Program-made: the position numbers and the translations under genes
The notes under the pieces: generated by a model
Database searches by the model: none
Seen by the model: the letters and a program-made list of their open reading frames with translations, nothing else
Told to the model about the DNA's origin: nothing
In this document: positions 15,158-24,070 of the stretch, in pieces
Layout of the letters: each line of letters begins with the position of its first letter
How positions within the stretch are numbered: the first letter of the stretch is position 1
DNA from: Pseudomonadota bacterium
GTDB taxonomy: Bacteria > Pseudomonadota > Alphaproteobacteria > Sphingomonadales > Sphingomonadaceae
NCBI GenBank assembly: GCA_018240895.1
Contig: JAFEEX010000016.1
Coordinates: forward strand, 1 to 42,452
Reading direction: 5' to 3'
Length of the DNA stretch: 42,452 nucleotides

Positions 15158-15745
15158 TCAGCGGAACGCCGCAGCCTTGCGCAGCAATTGATAAGCCTCA
15201 ACCACCTGTTGCAGGCGCTGTTCATGGCTGCGGTCGCCGCCGTTGCGATCAGGGTGATAGCGGCGCACCAGCTGCGAATAGCGGCTGCGCAGCGCCGCCC
15301 GGTCCGCATCGAGCGGCAGGGCCAGCACGTCCAGCGCGCGGCGTTCAGCGGGCGTCATCACCCGGCCGTCACTGCGTTCAGCGGGGCGGCGCGCACGGGC
15401 GCGCTGGCTGATTGCCTCCAGCGGGTCGGGGAAATCCGCCCAGCGCGGCGCCGAATCGATTCCCGCCGTCGGGCTGAAAGCACGCGTCTGGCGGTCCCAG
15501 CCGTGGATCGGCGATTGCGCGCGCAGGATCTCTTCCGCGCTCATCCCTTCGAACCAGTCATACCCGGCATTGAATTCCCGCACATGATCAAGGCAGAACC
15601 AGCGGTAATCGCCCGGCCCGTCAAAACCCGGGCCGCGTCCGCCGGGCGCGCGGAATTCCCCCGGCTGGGTGCAGCCCGGCCATTCGCAGATTTGCTGGCT
15701 TGAAGTAACGCGGCCATGAAAACGATCGTGCTTCACATCTTCCAC
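15158..15745 (-). CDS. DnaJ-like protein with N-terminal zinc-ribbon-like module
   Basis: 195 aa. The J domain is at the C-terminus (about 135-190): ALDVLALPLDADRAALRSRYSQLVRRYHPDRNGGDR with the essential HPD at 164-166. Upstream, C20-x4-C25 ... C51-x2-H54 resembles a small zinc site. This inverted layout is usual for the alphaproteobacterial J protein found beside bolA and cobS. It should stimulate a DnaK ATPase. GTG at 15736 with GGAAG ahead is a rival start, giving MKHDRFHGRV. Divergent from bolA with 29 bases between. Confidence 0.85.
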   Translation of the reverse strand: MEDVKHDRFHGRVTSSQQICEWPGCTQPGEFRAPGGRGPGFDGPGDYRWFCLDHVREFNAGYDWFEGMSAEEILRAQSPIHGWDRQTRAFSPTAGIDSAPRWADFPDPLEAISQRARARRPAERSDGRVMTPAERRALDVLALPLDADRAALRSRYSQLVRRYHPDRNGGDRSHEQRLQQVVEAYQLLRKAAAFR

Positions 15746-15774
15746 ATGGCGATTGAACGGCTAGAAGGAAAGAC

Positions 15775-16047
15775 ATGACAGGAACTCTTGCCGCCGAAAT
15801 CGAACGCCTGCTGAACGCCGCCTTCGCCCCCACCCGCCTTGCCGTGATCAACGACAGCGCCCGCCACCATGGCCATGCCGGCGATGACGGATCGGGCGAA
15901 AGCCATTTTACCGTCGAAATAGAAAGCGCCGCCTTTGCCGGGAAATCCCGGCTGGAACGGCAGCGCATGATCAACCGCGCGCTGGGGGACATTCCCGGCC
16001 AGCGGGTCCATGCACTGGCGATCCGGGCGCAGGCCCCGGGCGAATGA
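15775..16047 (+). CDS. BolA family protein
   Basis: 90 aa. Class II KH-like fold: EIERLLNAAFAPTRLAVINDSARHHGH, ESHFTVEIESAAFAGKSRLERQRMINRALGD, RVHALAIRAQAP. The conserved RHHGH histidines and the FAGKSRLERQRMI helix are as in BolA/IbaG proteins that pair with monothiol glutaredoxins to handle [2Fe-2S] clusters. AAGGAAAG lies ahead of the ATG. Its stop overlaps the Nudix start (16044-16047). Confidence 0.93.
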   Translation: MTGTLAAEIERLLNAAFAPTRLAVINDSARHHGHAGDDGSGESHFTVEIESAAFAGKSRLERQRMINRALGDIPGQRVHALAIRAQAPGE

Positions 16048-16499
16048 CGGTTCTGGACAAACCGCCAAGGATCAGGCGCGCCGCGCGCATCCTGCTGCTT
16101 GATCCGGCGGCCAGGGTATTGCTGTTTCGCTTCACCCCCGATGATCGTCCGCCGCTGTGGGCAACGCCGGGCGGAGAATGCGATGAAGGCGAGGATTTTT
16201 GCGCGGCAGCACGCCGCGAACTGATGGAGGAAACCGGCATCGATTGCGATCCCGGCCCCGCCATAGCCCGCCGGTCAAGCCGGTTTCGCACCTTTGCCGG
16301 AGAGGACGTTGTTGCGGACGAACGCTATTTCTGGGTGAATACCCAGGCCTGTTCGATTGAAACCAGCGGTCACACCGCAACTGAACGGGCAGTAATGAAG
16401 GAACATCGGTGGTTTGCCCTGGCGGAAATAGATAACTGGCATGAACCGATCTATCCTGAAAACCTGGCAGACCTGCTGCGAAAGGGCATGACACCATGA
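16044..16499 (+). CDS. Nudix hydrolase
   Basis: 151 aa. A complete Nudix box GX5EX7REUXEEXGU runs 44-66: G-ECDEG-E, then RELMEETGI. It hydrolyses a nucleoside diphosphate linked to another group; substrate not deducible. IRRAARILLLDPAARVLLFRF and the following LWATPGGE are typical. Coupled by ATGA overlaps to bolA upstream and pirin downstream, so it is the middle gene of a three-gene unit. Confidence 0.92.
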   Translation: MTVLDKPPRIRRAARILLLDPAARVLLFRFTPDDRPPLWATPGGECDEGEDFCAAARRELMEETGIDCDPGPAIARRSSRFRTFAGEDVVADERYFWVNTQACSIETSGHTATERAVMKEHRWFALAEIDNWHEPIYPENLADLLRKGMTP

Positions 16500-17377
16500 C
16501 CATCCTGACCACCATAGAACCCGTCACTCATAATCTTGGAGCGTTTCAGGTCCGCCGGGTGCTGCCATCGCCCCGGCAGGTGATGGTCGGGCCGTTCATC
16601 TTCGTCGATCAGTTCGGCCCGGCAGTGATCCCGCCGGGTCAGGCCATGGATGTGCGCCCGCACCCGCACATCGGCCTGGCCACGGTGACCTGGCTGTTTG
16701 AAGGGGCGATCAACCACCGTGACAGTCTGGGCAATTTTGCCACGATCCGCCCCGGGCAGGTCAACCTGATGACCGCCGGCTCGGGGATCGTCCATTCAGA
16801 ACGCGGCCTGCCCGAAGAGCTTGATCAGCCCAAACCGATGTACGGAATGCAAACCTGGCTGGCCCTGCCCGACGGGCAGGAGGATTGCGCCCCGGCCTTC
16901 GAATCGCTGGCCGGTCTGCCGCTGGTGGAAGATAATTGCGCAACCGCACGGGTGATCATGGGAACCCTGTGGGGCCAGACCGCGGCAACCACCCAGCACG
17001 CCGCGACAATCTATGCCGAAATCGTACTGGCCCCCGGCGGCGCGATCCCGATTGACAGCGATGCGGATGAACGCGCCGTGATGCTGGTGGGCGGAGAGGC
17101 CAGCCTGGATGGTGTGACGCTGGAACCGTACCAACTGGCGGTGCTTGCCCCCGGCGCGACACTGCGCCTTTCCTCGCAAACCGGCGGACGGGTGATGCTG
17201 ATGGGCGGTGAGGCATTTCGCACACCGCGTCATGTCTGGTGGAATTTCGTGGGATCATCGCGGGACCGGATCAATCAGGCCAAGCATGATTGGGAAGATG
17301 GCCGCTTCCCCAAGGTGCCGGGTGACGAGGAGGAATTCATTCCCCTTCCGCAAACGCCATTGACCCGCAGCGAATAG
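16496..17377 (+). CDS. Pirin family protein
   Basis: 293 aa, full length. Bicupin fold with metal ligands at H56, H58, H100 and E102 (RPHPHIGLATVTWLFEG and GSGIVHSERG). Bacterial pirins have been tied to quercetin dioxygenase activity and to regulation of pyruvate metabolism; which applies cannot be said. The C-terminal GRVMLMGGEAFRTPRHVWWNFVGSSRDRI is a strong family mark. Starts within the Nudix stop and ends 23 bases before the SDR gene. Confidence 0.93.
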   Translation: MTILTTIEPVTHNLGAFQVRRVLPSPRQVMVGPFIFVDQFGPAVIPPGQAMDVRPHPHIGLATVTWLFEGAINHRDSLGNFATIRPGQVNLMTAGSGIVHSERGLPEELDQPKPMYGMQTWLALPDGQEDCAPAFESLAGLPLVEDNCATARVIMGTLWGQTAATTQHAATIYAEIVLAPGGAIPIDSDADERAVMLVGGEASLDGVTLEPYQLAVLAPGATLRLSSQTGGRVMLMGGEAFRTPRHVWWNFVGSSRDRINQAKHDWEDGRFPKVPGDEEEFIPLPQTPLTRSE

Positions 17378-17400
17378 AACGATTTTCAAGGGAGGATAAC

Positions 17401-18240
17401 ATGGGATTTTCCGGACAAGCCGCGTGGATAACCGGGGCATCATCGGGGATTGGCGCTGCGCTGGCGCGGGCGCTGGCCGCAGACGGGGCCAGGCTGGTCC
17501 TGTCTGGTCGCAATGTCGCCGCGCTGGAAGCCGTGGCTACGCAATGCGGCGGCGACCACCTGATCCTGCCGTTTGAAACCACTGACATCGCCGCGATCCA
17601 GCCGGCGGTTGACAAGGCCTGGGCATGGTCAGGTGGGACGGAGTCTGGCGGGATAGATCTGCTGGTCAACAACGCCGGCATTTCCCAGCGTTCGCTGGCG
17701 GTTGATACCGCCTATGCCGTCTATGACCGGATCATCGCGGTTGATCTGCTGGCTCCGATCGCGCTGACCCAGGCGCTGCTGCCGCACATGGCGGCGCGGG
17801 GCAGCGGGCGGATCGCGATGATCAGCTCGGTCGCGGGCAAGGTCGGGGTGCCGATGCGCACCGCCTATTGCGCGGCGAAGTTCGGGATCGCCGGTTATGC
17901 CGACGCCTTGCGGGCAGAAGTCGCCCATCTTGGGCTTCAGGTTCACACCATCTATCCCGGCTCAGTCCGCACCGAAGTTTCGCGCAATGCCCTTACCGCC
18001 GATGGATCGACCCGCGGCGCTTCCGACAAGGCGATCGACAACGGGATCGATCCCGATCTGGCGGTCCGGACCATGATCGACGCCATGCTGGCGGGGCAGC
18101 GTGAAATCATCGTTGCCGTGGGCGTGGAACAGCAAATGGGTGAGGCCCGCCGCACCCCCGATGCCCTGCTCGATCAGATCGGCGCTTTCATGGCCGCCGG
18201 CTATGCCGAGTGGATGAAGGCGGAAGGAACCGAATCATGA
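17401..18240 (+). CDS. Short-chain dehydrogenase/reductase (SDR)
   Basis: 279 aa. Cofactor motif TGASSGIG (11-18), NNAG (90-93), catalytic serine in ISS (142-143) and YCAAK with Y156 and K160: all SDR residues are present. Classical SDR, NAD(P)-dependent, working on an unknown alcohol or ketone. GGGAGG precedes the ATG. The C-terminal ~40 residues (GVEQQMGEARRTPDALLDQIGAFMAAGYAEW) resemble lipid-droplet/DHRS7-type SDRs. Its stop overlaps the ATG of the hydrolase (18237-18240). Confidence 0.92.
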   Translation: MGFSGQAAWITGASSGIGAALARALAADGARLVLSGRNVAALEAVATQCGGDHLILPFETTDIAAIQPAVDKAWAWSGGTESGGIDLLVNNAGISQRSLAVDTAYAVYDRIIAVDLLAPIALTQALLPHMAARGSGRIAMISSVAGKVGVPMRTAYCAAKFGIAGYADALRAEVAHLGLQVHTIYPGSVRTEVSRNALTADGSTRGASDKAIDNGIDPDLAVRTMIDAMLAGQREIIVAVGVEQQMGEARRTPDALLDQIGAFMAAGYAEWMKAEGTES

Positions 18241-19136
18241 AGCGGGTCACCCTGGCCAGCGGGATTGAACTTGACGTGGTTGACGATGGACCGCGCGATG
18301 CCCCGGCGCTGATTTTTCTGCATGGCTTTCCGGAAAGTCACCGCACCTGGCGTCACCAGATCGCTCACCTGTCAGACCGTTATCGCTGCATCGCCGCCGA
18401 TCAGCGCGGCTATCGCGGATCATCCAAACCGCAAGAGGTTGAAGCCTATACCCCGGACAAGCTGATCGGCGACGTGTTCCAGCTTGCCGATGCGCTGGGG
18501 GTGGAACGTTTCACTGTGATTGGCCACGATTGGGGCGGTGCAATCGCCTGGGGCGTGGCCCTGATGGGGCAGATGAACGGACGGGTGCCGCGCGCGGTAA
18601 TCGCCAATGCCCCTCACCCGGCGGCATTTGGGCGACTGGTGTGGGAGAACCGGCATCAGCGCGAATCGAGCCAATATATGCGTACCTTTCGCGATTCCGC
18701 CAACGATACACTGGTGCGCGAACACGGCCTTGCCGGGATGCTGATGAAGGCGTTTGAAGGCCGTTTCGAAACCGAGGACAAGATGGAGCCGGAGGAACGC
18801 GCCGCGCTGCTGACGGACTGGGGAAACCGCGAGGCCGCCTTTGGAATGCTCAACTGGTATCGCGCCAGCCCGCTTTATGTGCCGGCGTTGGATGAACCTT
18901 ACGCAATGCCGGCTGACAAGGCCCCACCGCCAATCCCCGCGCTGACCATCCCTGCCCTGGTGATCTGGGCGCTGGATGATCTGGCCCTGCCCCCTGAAAA
19001 CCTTGACGGGCTGGAGGAAATGGTGACCGACATGACCCTGGTGCGCGTGCCCGATTGCGGCCATTTCGTGCCGTGGGAAGCCCCCAATATCGTCAACGCA
19101 GCTATGGATGTGTTTCTTGACCGAACCGAATCGTAA
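18237..19136 (+). CDS. Alpha/beta hydrolase, epoxide hydrolase-like
   Basis: 299 aa. Oxyanion motif HGFPES (29-34). The nucleophile elbow GHDWGG has an aspartate (D98) where lipases have serine, which marks the epoxide hydrolase / haloalkane and haloacetate dehalogenase branch. NWYRAS in the cap domain could supply an epoxide-ring tyrosine. DDLALPPENL is the acid region and CGHFVPWEAP holds the catalytic His. Epoxide hydrolysis is favoured over dehalogenation, but untested. Coupled to the SDR by ATGA. Confidence 0.88.
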   Translation: MKRVTLASGIELDVVDDGPRDAPALIFLHGFPESHRTWRHQIAHLSDRYRCIAADQRGYRGSSKPQEVEAYTPDKLIGDVFQLADALGVERFTVIGHDWGGAIAWGVALMGQMNGRVPRAVIANAPHPAAFGRLVWENRHQRESSQYMRTFRDSANDTLVREHGLAGMLMKAFEGRFETEDKMEPEERAALLTDWGNREAAFGMLNWYRASPLYVPALDEPYAMPADKAPPPIPALTIPALVIWALDDLALPPENLDGLEEMVTDMTLVRVPDCGHFVPWEAPNIVNAAMDVFLDRTES

Positions 19137-20451
19137 ACCCGTTCCCGCCGGCGGCATCGGCGCGGCGGTTGCAGCCGCCACCGAGCGCGCGCGCAGTTCG
19201 CTGCTGCGCAATCACGGCGGCGGCCATGCACCTGTCAGCAATCTCGAGCTGTTTTTCGATCTGGTCTATGTCTTCGCGATCACCCAGCTATCGCATTTCA
19301 TCGGCCACCATTTCGGATGGATCGGCGTGATTGAGGGACTGATCCTGTTCCTGGCGGTGTGGTGGGTGTGGATCTTCACCGCATGGGTCACCAACTGGGC
19401 CAATCCTGATCGCGTTCCGATCAGGGTCCTGTTGCTGACGCTGATGTTTTTCAGCCTGGTGCTGGCAATTGCCCTGCCCGGTGCCTTTGCCGACCAGGCC
19501 AAGCTGTTTGCCTGCTGTTACATCGCGCTGCAGCTTGGCCGGACGCTGGCGATGGTGGTGATCTTCCGCAACGAGGGGCGCGGGCCACAACTCAACATGG
19601 TTCGGATTGCGATCTATTTCGCGACTTCCGCCCCGTTCTGGCTGGCCGGGGCGTGGCTTGGCGGTGGCGCGCAGATTGGCCTGTGGCTTGCCGCGCTGGC
19701 GATTGAATGTATCGGACCGCTGGCCATGTTCAAGGTGCCTGGTCTCAGCCAGTCCACAACGCAGGACTGGAACATTTCGGGCAGTCATATGGCGGAGCGG
19801 TGCGCGCTGTTCATCATCATCGCGCTGGGCGAAGGTATCGTCGTCAGCGCCGCAACCTTTTCCGAAGGCCCCGCCGATGCCGGCCGGATCGCGGCGTTGG
19901 TCACCGCTTTCACCGGATCCGCCCTGGTCTGGTGGCTCTATTTCGACATTGGTGCTGAACGGGGCGCGCAGTTGATTTCAGGGCACGAACAGGCCGGCCG
20001 GATCGCGCGCAATGCCTATACCTACCTGCATATGCCGATCGTGTTGGGTATCGTCATTTTCGCTGTCGGTGACGCGTTGCTGCTGGAGGACTGGTCAGGC
20101 ATCGCCGGGCGGCCGCTGATCCTGACCCAGCTTGGCGGGGCGGTGCTGTTCCTGGCCGGCCTGGCCTATTTCAAGCGATATTCCACCAAGACCAACAACC
20201 TGCCATTTTCGCATGGTCTGGCAATCATGCTCAACCTGGTGCTTGCACTGGTCGCCTGGTTTCGCCCCATGCCGGCGCTGCTTTATGCAGAGCTGTGTGT
20301 GGTGATCCTGCTGATCGCGGCGGTGTGGGAATGGGGCAGCTATCACGGCGGCTGGATGGAACGAATGGAAGCGCGCGGCTGGAAGCTGGGCGGCGTCCTG
20401 CGCCAACGCACCAACGCGCGCCGCGAAAGGCTGGGGATACCGATCGACTAA
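19108..20451 (+). CDS. ltrA: Low-temperature-requirement protein A family membrane protein
   Basis: 447 aa. The LtrA signature NLELFFDLVYVFAITQLSHF comes after a short hydrophilic N-terminus, followed by roughly 10-12 hydrophobic helices. MAERCALFIIIALGEGIVVSA and WWLYFDIGAERG are the other conserved stretches. Function is poorly known; the name comes from a Listeria locus needed for growth at low temperature. The ATG at 19108 lies 29 bases inside the preceding hydrolase gene and has no Shine-Dalgarno; TTG at 19117 is equally possible. Ends 6 bases from the convergent DUF2332 gene. Confidence 0.88.
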   Translation: MCFLTEPNRKPVPAGGIGAAVAAATERARSSLLRNHGGGHAPVSNLELFFDLVYVFAITQLSHFIGHHFGWIGVIEGLILFLAVWWVWIFTAWVTNWANPDRVPIRVLLLTLMFFSLVLAIALPGAFADQAKLFACCYIALQLGRTLAMVVIFRNEGRGPQLNMVRIAIYFATSAPFWLAGAWLGGGAQIGLWLAALAIECIGPLAMFKVPGLSQSTTQDWNISGSHMAERCALFIIIALGEGIVVSAATFSEGPADAGRIAALVTAFTGSALVWWLYFDIGAERGAQLISGHEQAGRIARNAYTYLHMPIVLGIVIFAVGDALLLEDWSGIAGRPLILTQLGGAVLFLAGLAYFKRYSTKTNNLPFSHGLAIMLNLVLALVAWFRPMPALLYAELCVVILLIAAVWEWGSYHGGWMERMEARGWKLGGVLRQRTNARRERLGIPID

Positions 20452-20457
20452 GCGGGA

Positions 20458-21555
20458 TTAAACCAGTCGCTCGCTTCCGCCCCAGCCAATCCAGGCACCA
20501 TGCGGATGGGCGCGGGTGACCACCACCGGCTCTTCGCCGCCTGGCCAATAGCGCACGGTCATCTCGTGGATGTGAAGCACCCGGTTCGCTTCAAGCGATA
20601 CCCAGGCGAGCGGACGGTCCGCCGTGGCCCGCGCGCCTGCCGCCTCCATCGCCGCAGTGACCCGGGCCTGCTGATCGGCCGGAACATATTGCCAGACGAT
20701 CGAATGCATCAGCATCCGGGTGGTGCCGGCCGCCTGAGGCCGGGCCAGTTCCGCCTCAACAAAATCGGCGGCGTTCATCGCCACAAGGTCCGGCGCGCGC
20801 TTCCCTGCCTCGGCAATCGCCGCCTCCATCCGCTCAAACCGCACGGTATGTTCGGGCCAGATATAGGCCTTCAGCCGCAAGGCCTGCGCCGGATCGGTCA
20901 GATCAACCGGGGCAACATCGCAGCCCTTGGTCGAAACAATTTCGATTTCCCGCGCCGGCGGCGGATCGCCCTGCCACTCCGGCGCAAACCGCATCGCCCC
21001 CGGTTCCGGCCCAACCTGCACCCCGCCCAGATCATAGTGATAGCGGTCAAGCAACAGGTTGATCCCCGCGCTCGATCCGATTTCCAGACATTCGAAACGT
21101 GGCGGCAGCCCATGATCGGCAAGCCACAACATTGCCGCGATGAAATTCGATGATCGCCCGGCCTCGTTGGTCTGTGGCGGACCGTCCAGCCATGGCAGCA
21201 GCTCACCCTCATGAGCGCTGATCGCGCGGGCGACGATTGCGGCATCGTCAATGCCCTGTTGGTCCGTGTAAATTGCCTTGAGCGCCGGTTCAGTGCCTTT
21301 CAGATGCAGCGCGTGAATCCCGCCAGCGATCCGCAGCGGCAGGGCATCGGCCAGCGGCGCCCCCGGCCAGGCGCGGATCCTGTCAAACAGCGCGCCGGGC
21401 TCTCCGCGCTCGATCAGATCGCGCATGGCCGCAACAATCCGCGCCGTCACGCCTGCGCCCGATGCCCGGCAATAGGCCACCTGATTATCGAAGGCGGCAG
21501 CAACGATCCCCTCGCCAGAAGCGTTGATATCGATAAACTGGTATTGCTCCGCCAT
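20458..21555 (-). CDS. DUF2332 family protein
   Basis: 365 aa. Members are found across alphaproteobacteria and actinobacteria with no known activity. AITDPAQALRLKAYIWPEHTVRFERMEAAI, LEIGSSAGINLLLDRYHYDLGG and LMHSIVWQYV are visible. The EIGSSAGINL run looks like the glycine loop of a Rossmann-type methyltransferase fold, so an AdoMet-linked role is possible; this is inference. The start at 21555 has GGGAGGA upstream; the frame continues to 21783 but would overlap hisG. Divergent from hisG. Confidence 0.82.
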   Translation of the reverse strand: MAEQYQFIDINASGEGIVAAAFDNQVAYCRASGAGVTARIVAAMRDLIERGEPGALFDRIRAWPGAPLADALPLRIAGGIHALHLKGTEPALKAIYTDQQGIDDAAIVARAISAHEGELLPWLDGPPQTNEAGRSSNFIAAMLWLADHGLPPRFECLEIGSSAGINLLLDRYHYDLGGVQVGPEPGAMRFAPEWQGDPPPAREIEIVSTKGCDVAPVDLTDPAQALRLKAYIWPEHTVRFERMEAAIAEAGKRAPDLVAMNAADFVEAELARPQAAGTTRMLMHSIVWQYVPADQQARVTAAMEAAGARATADRPLAWVSLEANRVLHIHEMTVRYWPGGEEPVVVTRAHPHGAWIGWGGSERLV

Positions 21556-21681
21556 CGCCCGATCCTCCCTTGCCGGAATTGCTGCATCTGCGAGCAAACT
21601 GCGCCGATTTGCCGCAGCGCACAAGGAAAAACCGCGCTGATCCTTGCCCTTTGCCGCTTCGCACCGTAAGGGCACCGCGCT

Positions 21682-22338
21682 ATGGCCAGCACCCTGACAT
21701 TCGCCGTGCCCAAGGGCCGCATTCTTGACGAGGCGCTGCCCCTGATGGCGCAGGCCGGCGTGGTGCCCGAGGCCGGCTTTCATGACAAGGGCAACCGCGC
21801 CTTGTCCTTCGCCTGTCAGGGGTCAAGTATCCGGATCATCCGCGTCCGCGCCTTTGACGTGGCGACCTTTGTTGCCCACGGCGCAGCGCAGCTTGGCATC
21901 GTTGGTTCCGACGTGGTTGAGGAATTCGCCTATCCTGATCTTTACGCCCCGGTCGATCTCGACATTGGCCACTGCCGCCTGTCAGTCGCCGAACCGGTGG
22001 GCCAGCAGGCCGCGTCCGCGCGGGTCAGCCACTTGCGGGTTGCCAGCAAGTATCCCAACCTTACCCGCCGTCACTTTGAAGGACTGGGCATCCAGGCCGA
22101 GGTGGTGAAGCTTAACGGCGCGATGGAACTGGCGCCGGGTCTGGGCCTTGCCAGCCGGATCGTCGATCTGGTTTCCACCGGGCGCACGTTGAAGGACAAT
22201 GGCCTGGTTGAAACCAGCCGCATTCTTGATGTTTCGGCCCGATTGATCGTCAACCGTGCCGCGCTCAAAACCGATGAGCGGGTCGGCGCGCTGGTTGACG
22301 CTTTTCGCGCCATGGTCAGCAAAGCGAAGGCCGCCTGA
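21682..22338 (+). CDS. hisG: ATP phosphoribosyltransferase catalytic subunit, short form
   Basis: 218 aa. First step of histidine synthesis: ATP plus PRPP to [31 protein letters not shown] and the PRPP-site [20 protein letters not shown] are clear. At this length it is the short form (HisGS), which lacks the C-terminal regulatory domain and normally needs HisZ; no hisZ is in the window. AAGGG (21668-21672) is a fair ribosome site. First gene of the overlapping hisG-hisD-nusB-thiL run. Confidence 0.95.
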   Translation: MASTLTFAVPKGRILDEALPLMAQAGVVPEAGFHDKGNRALSFACQGSSIRIIRVRAFDVATFVAHGAAQLGIVGSDVVEEFAYPDLYAPVDLDIGHCRLSVAEPVGQQAASARVSHLRVASKYPNLTRRHFEGLGIQAEVVKLNGAMELAPGLGLASRIVDLVSTGRTLKDNGLVETSRILDVSARLIVNRAALKTDERVGALVDAFRAMVSKAKAA

Positions 22339-23630
22339 TGCTGCGTCTCAGCACCCGCGATCCAGGCTTTGAACAGGCGTTCCGGCGGCTGGTTGCCGAC
22401 CGCCGCGAAGGCGGAGAGAACCTGGCCCGCGACGTGTCGGTAATCCTGTCGGACGTGAAAAACCGCGGTGCGCAATCGGTGGCGGAGTTGACCGCGCGGC
22501 ATGACGGTTACGGCCTGTCCGCCGATGCCGACTGGACGATTGACCGCGACACTTGCCGCACCGCCTTTGACGAATTGAAGCCGGACCTGCGCGCCGCGCT
22601 GGAATTTGCCGCCAAACGCATTAGCACCTTTCATGAGGCTCAGCGCCCGGCTGACCGGGATGAGACTGACAAGCATGGCGTGCGGATGGGTGCGCGGTGG
22701 CTGCCGGTTGATGCCGCCGGGCTTTACGTTCCGGGTGGCCGCGCCGCCTATCCCTCATCACTGCTGATGAACGCCATCCCCGCCAAGGTTGCCGGGGTGG
22801 AGCGGCTGGTGGTGACCACCCCCACGCCCAAGGGGCAGATCAACCCGCTGGTCCTGGCCGCCGCGCATCTGGCCGGGGTGGACGAAGTGTGGCGGATCGG
22901 CGGGGCACAGGCGATTGGCGCGCTGGCCTATGGCATTGACCGGATCGCGCCGGTGGATGTGATCGTCGGCCCCGGCAATGCCTGGGTGGCAGAGGCAAAG
23001 CGCCAGCTCTATGGCGTGGTCGGGATCGACATGGTCGCCGGGCCAAGCGAAATCCTGCTGATCGCCGATGGCAAGAACGATCCGGAATGGGCCGCCGCAG
23101 ACTTGCTGAGCCAGGCCGAGCATGATCCCGCCGCGCAGTCGATCCTGATCACCGACGATCCGCTGTTCGCCGATACCGTGGCAGACCGCATCGGCGTGGA
23201 ACTGGCGATGCTGCCCACCGCCCGGGTGGCTGCGGAAAGCTGGAACACGCACGGCACGATCATCGAGGTTGCCAGTCTGGACGAGGCCCCCGCCCTGGCC
23301 AACGCGCTCGCCGCCGAACACGTCCAGATCGCCACCGACGATCCCGAGGCATTGTTCCGCCAGATCCGCCATGCCGGTTCGGTATTCCTGGGCCGGATGA
23401 CCCCCGAGGCGGTTGGCGATTACGTTGCCGGCCCCAACCACGTCCTTCCCACCGGACGCCGCGCGCGGTTTTCCTCGGGCCTGTCAGTGCTCGATTTCAT
23501 GAAGCGCACCAGCTTCATCCAGCTTGACGAGAAGGCGCTGAAGGCCGTCGGCCCGGCCGCAATCGAGCTGGCCGATGCTGAAGGGCTGACCGCACACGCC
23601 CGTTCAATCGAAGTAAGGTTAGGCATATGA
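22338..23630 (+). CDS. hisD: Histidinol dehydrogenase
   Basis: 430 aa. Oxidises L-histidinol to L-histidine in two NAD-linked steps; zinc enzyme. Marks: YVPGGRAAYPSSLLMNAIPAKVAGV, the long GPGNAWVAEAKRQLYG...DMVAGPSEIL block, and LLSQAEHDPAAQSILIT with the Q and H zinc ligands. Near the end LTAHARSIEVR holds the last ligand. Its ATG overlaps the hisG stop by one base (TGATG), and its own stop overlaps the nusB start. Confidence 0.97.
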   Translation: MLRLSTRDPGFEQAFRRLVADRREGGENLARDVSVILSDVKNRGAQSVAELTARHDGYGLSADADWTIDRDTCRTAFDELKPDLRAALEFAAKRISTFHEAQRPADRDETDKHGVRMGARWLPVDAAGLYVPGGRAAYPSSLLMNAIPAKVAGVERLVVTTPTPKGQINPLVLAAAHLAGVDEVWRIGGAQAIGALAYGIDRIAPVDVIVGPGNAWVAEAKRQLYGVVGIDMVAGPSEILLIADGKNDPEWAAADLLSQAEHDPAAQSILITDDPLFADTVADRIGVELAMLPTARVAAESWNTHGTIIEVASLDEAPALANALAAEHVQIATDDPEALFRQIRHAGSVFLGRMTPEAVGDYVAGPNHVLPTGRRARFSSGLSVLDFMKRTSFIQLDEKALKAVGPAAIELADAEGLTAHARSIEVRLGI

Positions 23631-24070
23631 AGGCCGCTTCCCAGGCCCGCGCGGCAGCGCGCCTTGCCGCCGTCCAGGCGCTTTATCAGCTTGAGATGGA
23701 AGGCACCCCGCTCGCCCAATTGCTTGACGAGTTTCACCGTCACCGTCTGGGCGCGGAGATTGAGGGCGATCAATATGCCGAGGCTGAGGTCGCCTTTTTC
23801 GATGACGTGGTGAATGGCGTTTCCGCCCGCCGCGATGAAATCGACGCGCTGCTGGCCAGCCGGCTGGCCGATGGCTGGAAGCTGGAACGGCTCGACAAGA
23901 CCATGCTTCAGGTGCTGCGCGCCGGTGTGTGGGAATTGATGGCCCGCGCCGACGTGCCCACCGCCAGCGCGATCAGCGAATATGTCGATGTGGCGCACGC
24001 CTTTTTCGAACCGCGTGAGGCAAAGTTCGTCAACGGCGTGCTGGACGGCGTGGCAAAGGCCGTGCGCTGA
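23627..24070 (+). CDS. nusB: Transcription antitermination factor NusB
   Basis: 147 aa. All-helical RNA-binding protein that binds boxA RNA with NusE (S10) and is needed for rRNA antitermination. ARLAAVQALYQLEM at the N-terminus, WKLERLDKTMLQVLRAGVWEL and the closing AKFVNGVLDGVAK are diagnostic. The ATG overlaps the hisD stop by 4 bases. Its last codon pair, CGC TGA, overlaps the likely CTG start of thiL. Confidence 0.96.
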   Translation: MKAASQARAAARLAAVQALYQLEMEGTPLAQLLDEFHRHRLGAEIEGDQYAEAEVAFFDDVVNGVSARRDEIDALLASRLADGWKLERLDKTMLQVLRAGVWELMARADVPTASAISEYVDVAHAFFEPREAKFVNGVLDGVAKAVR

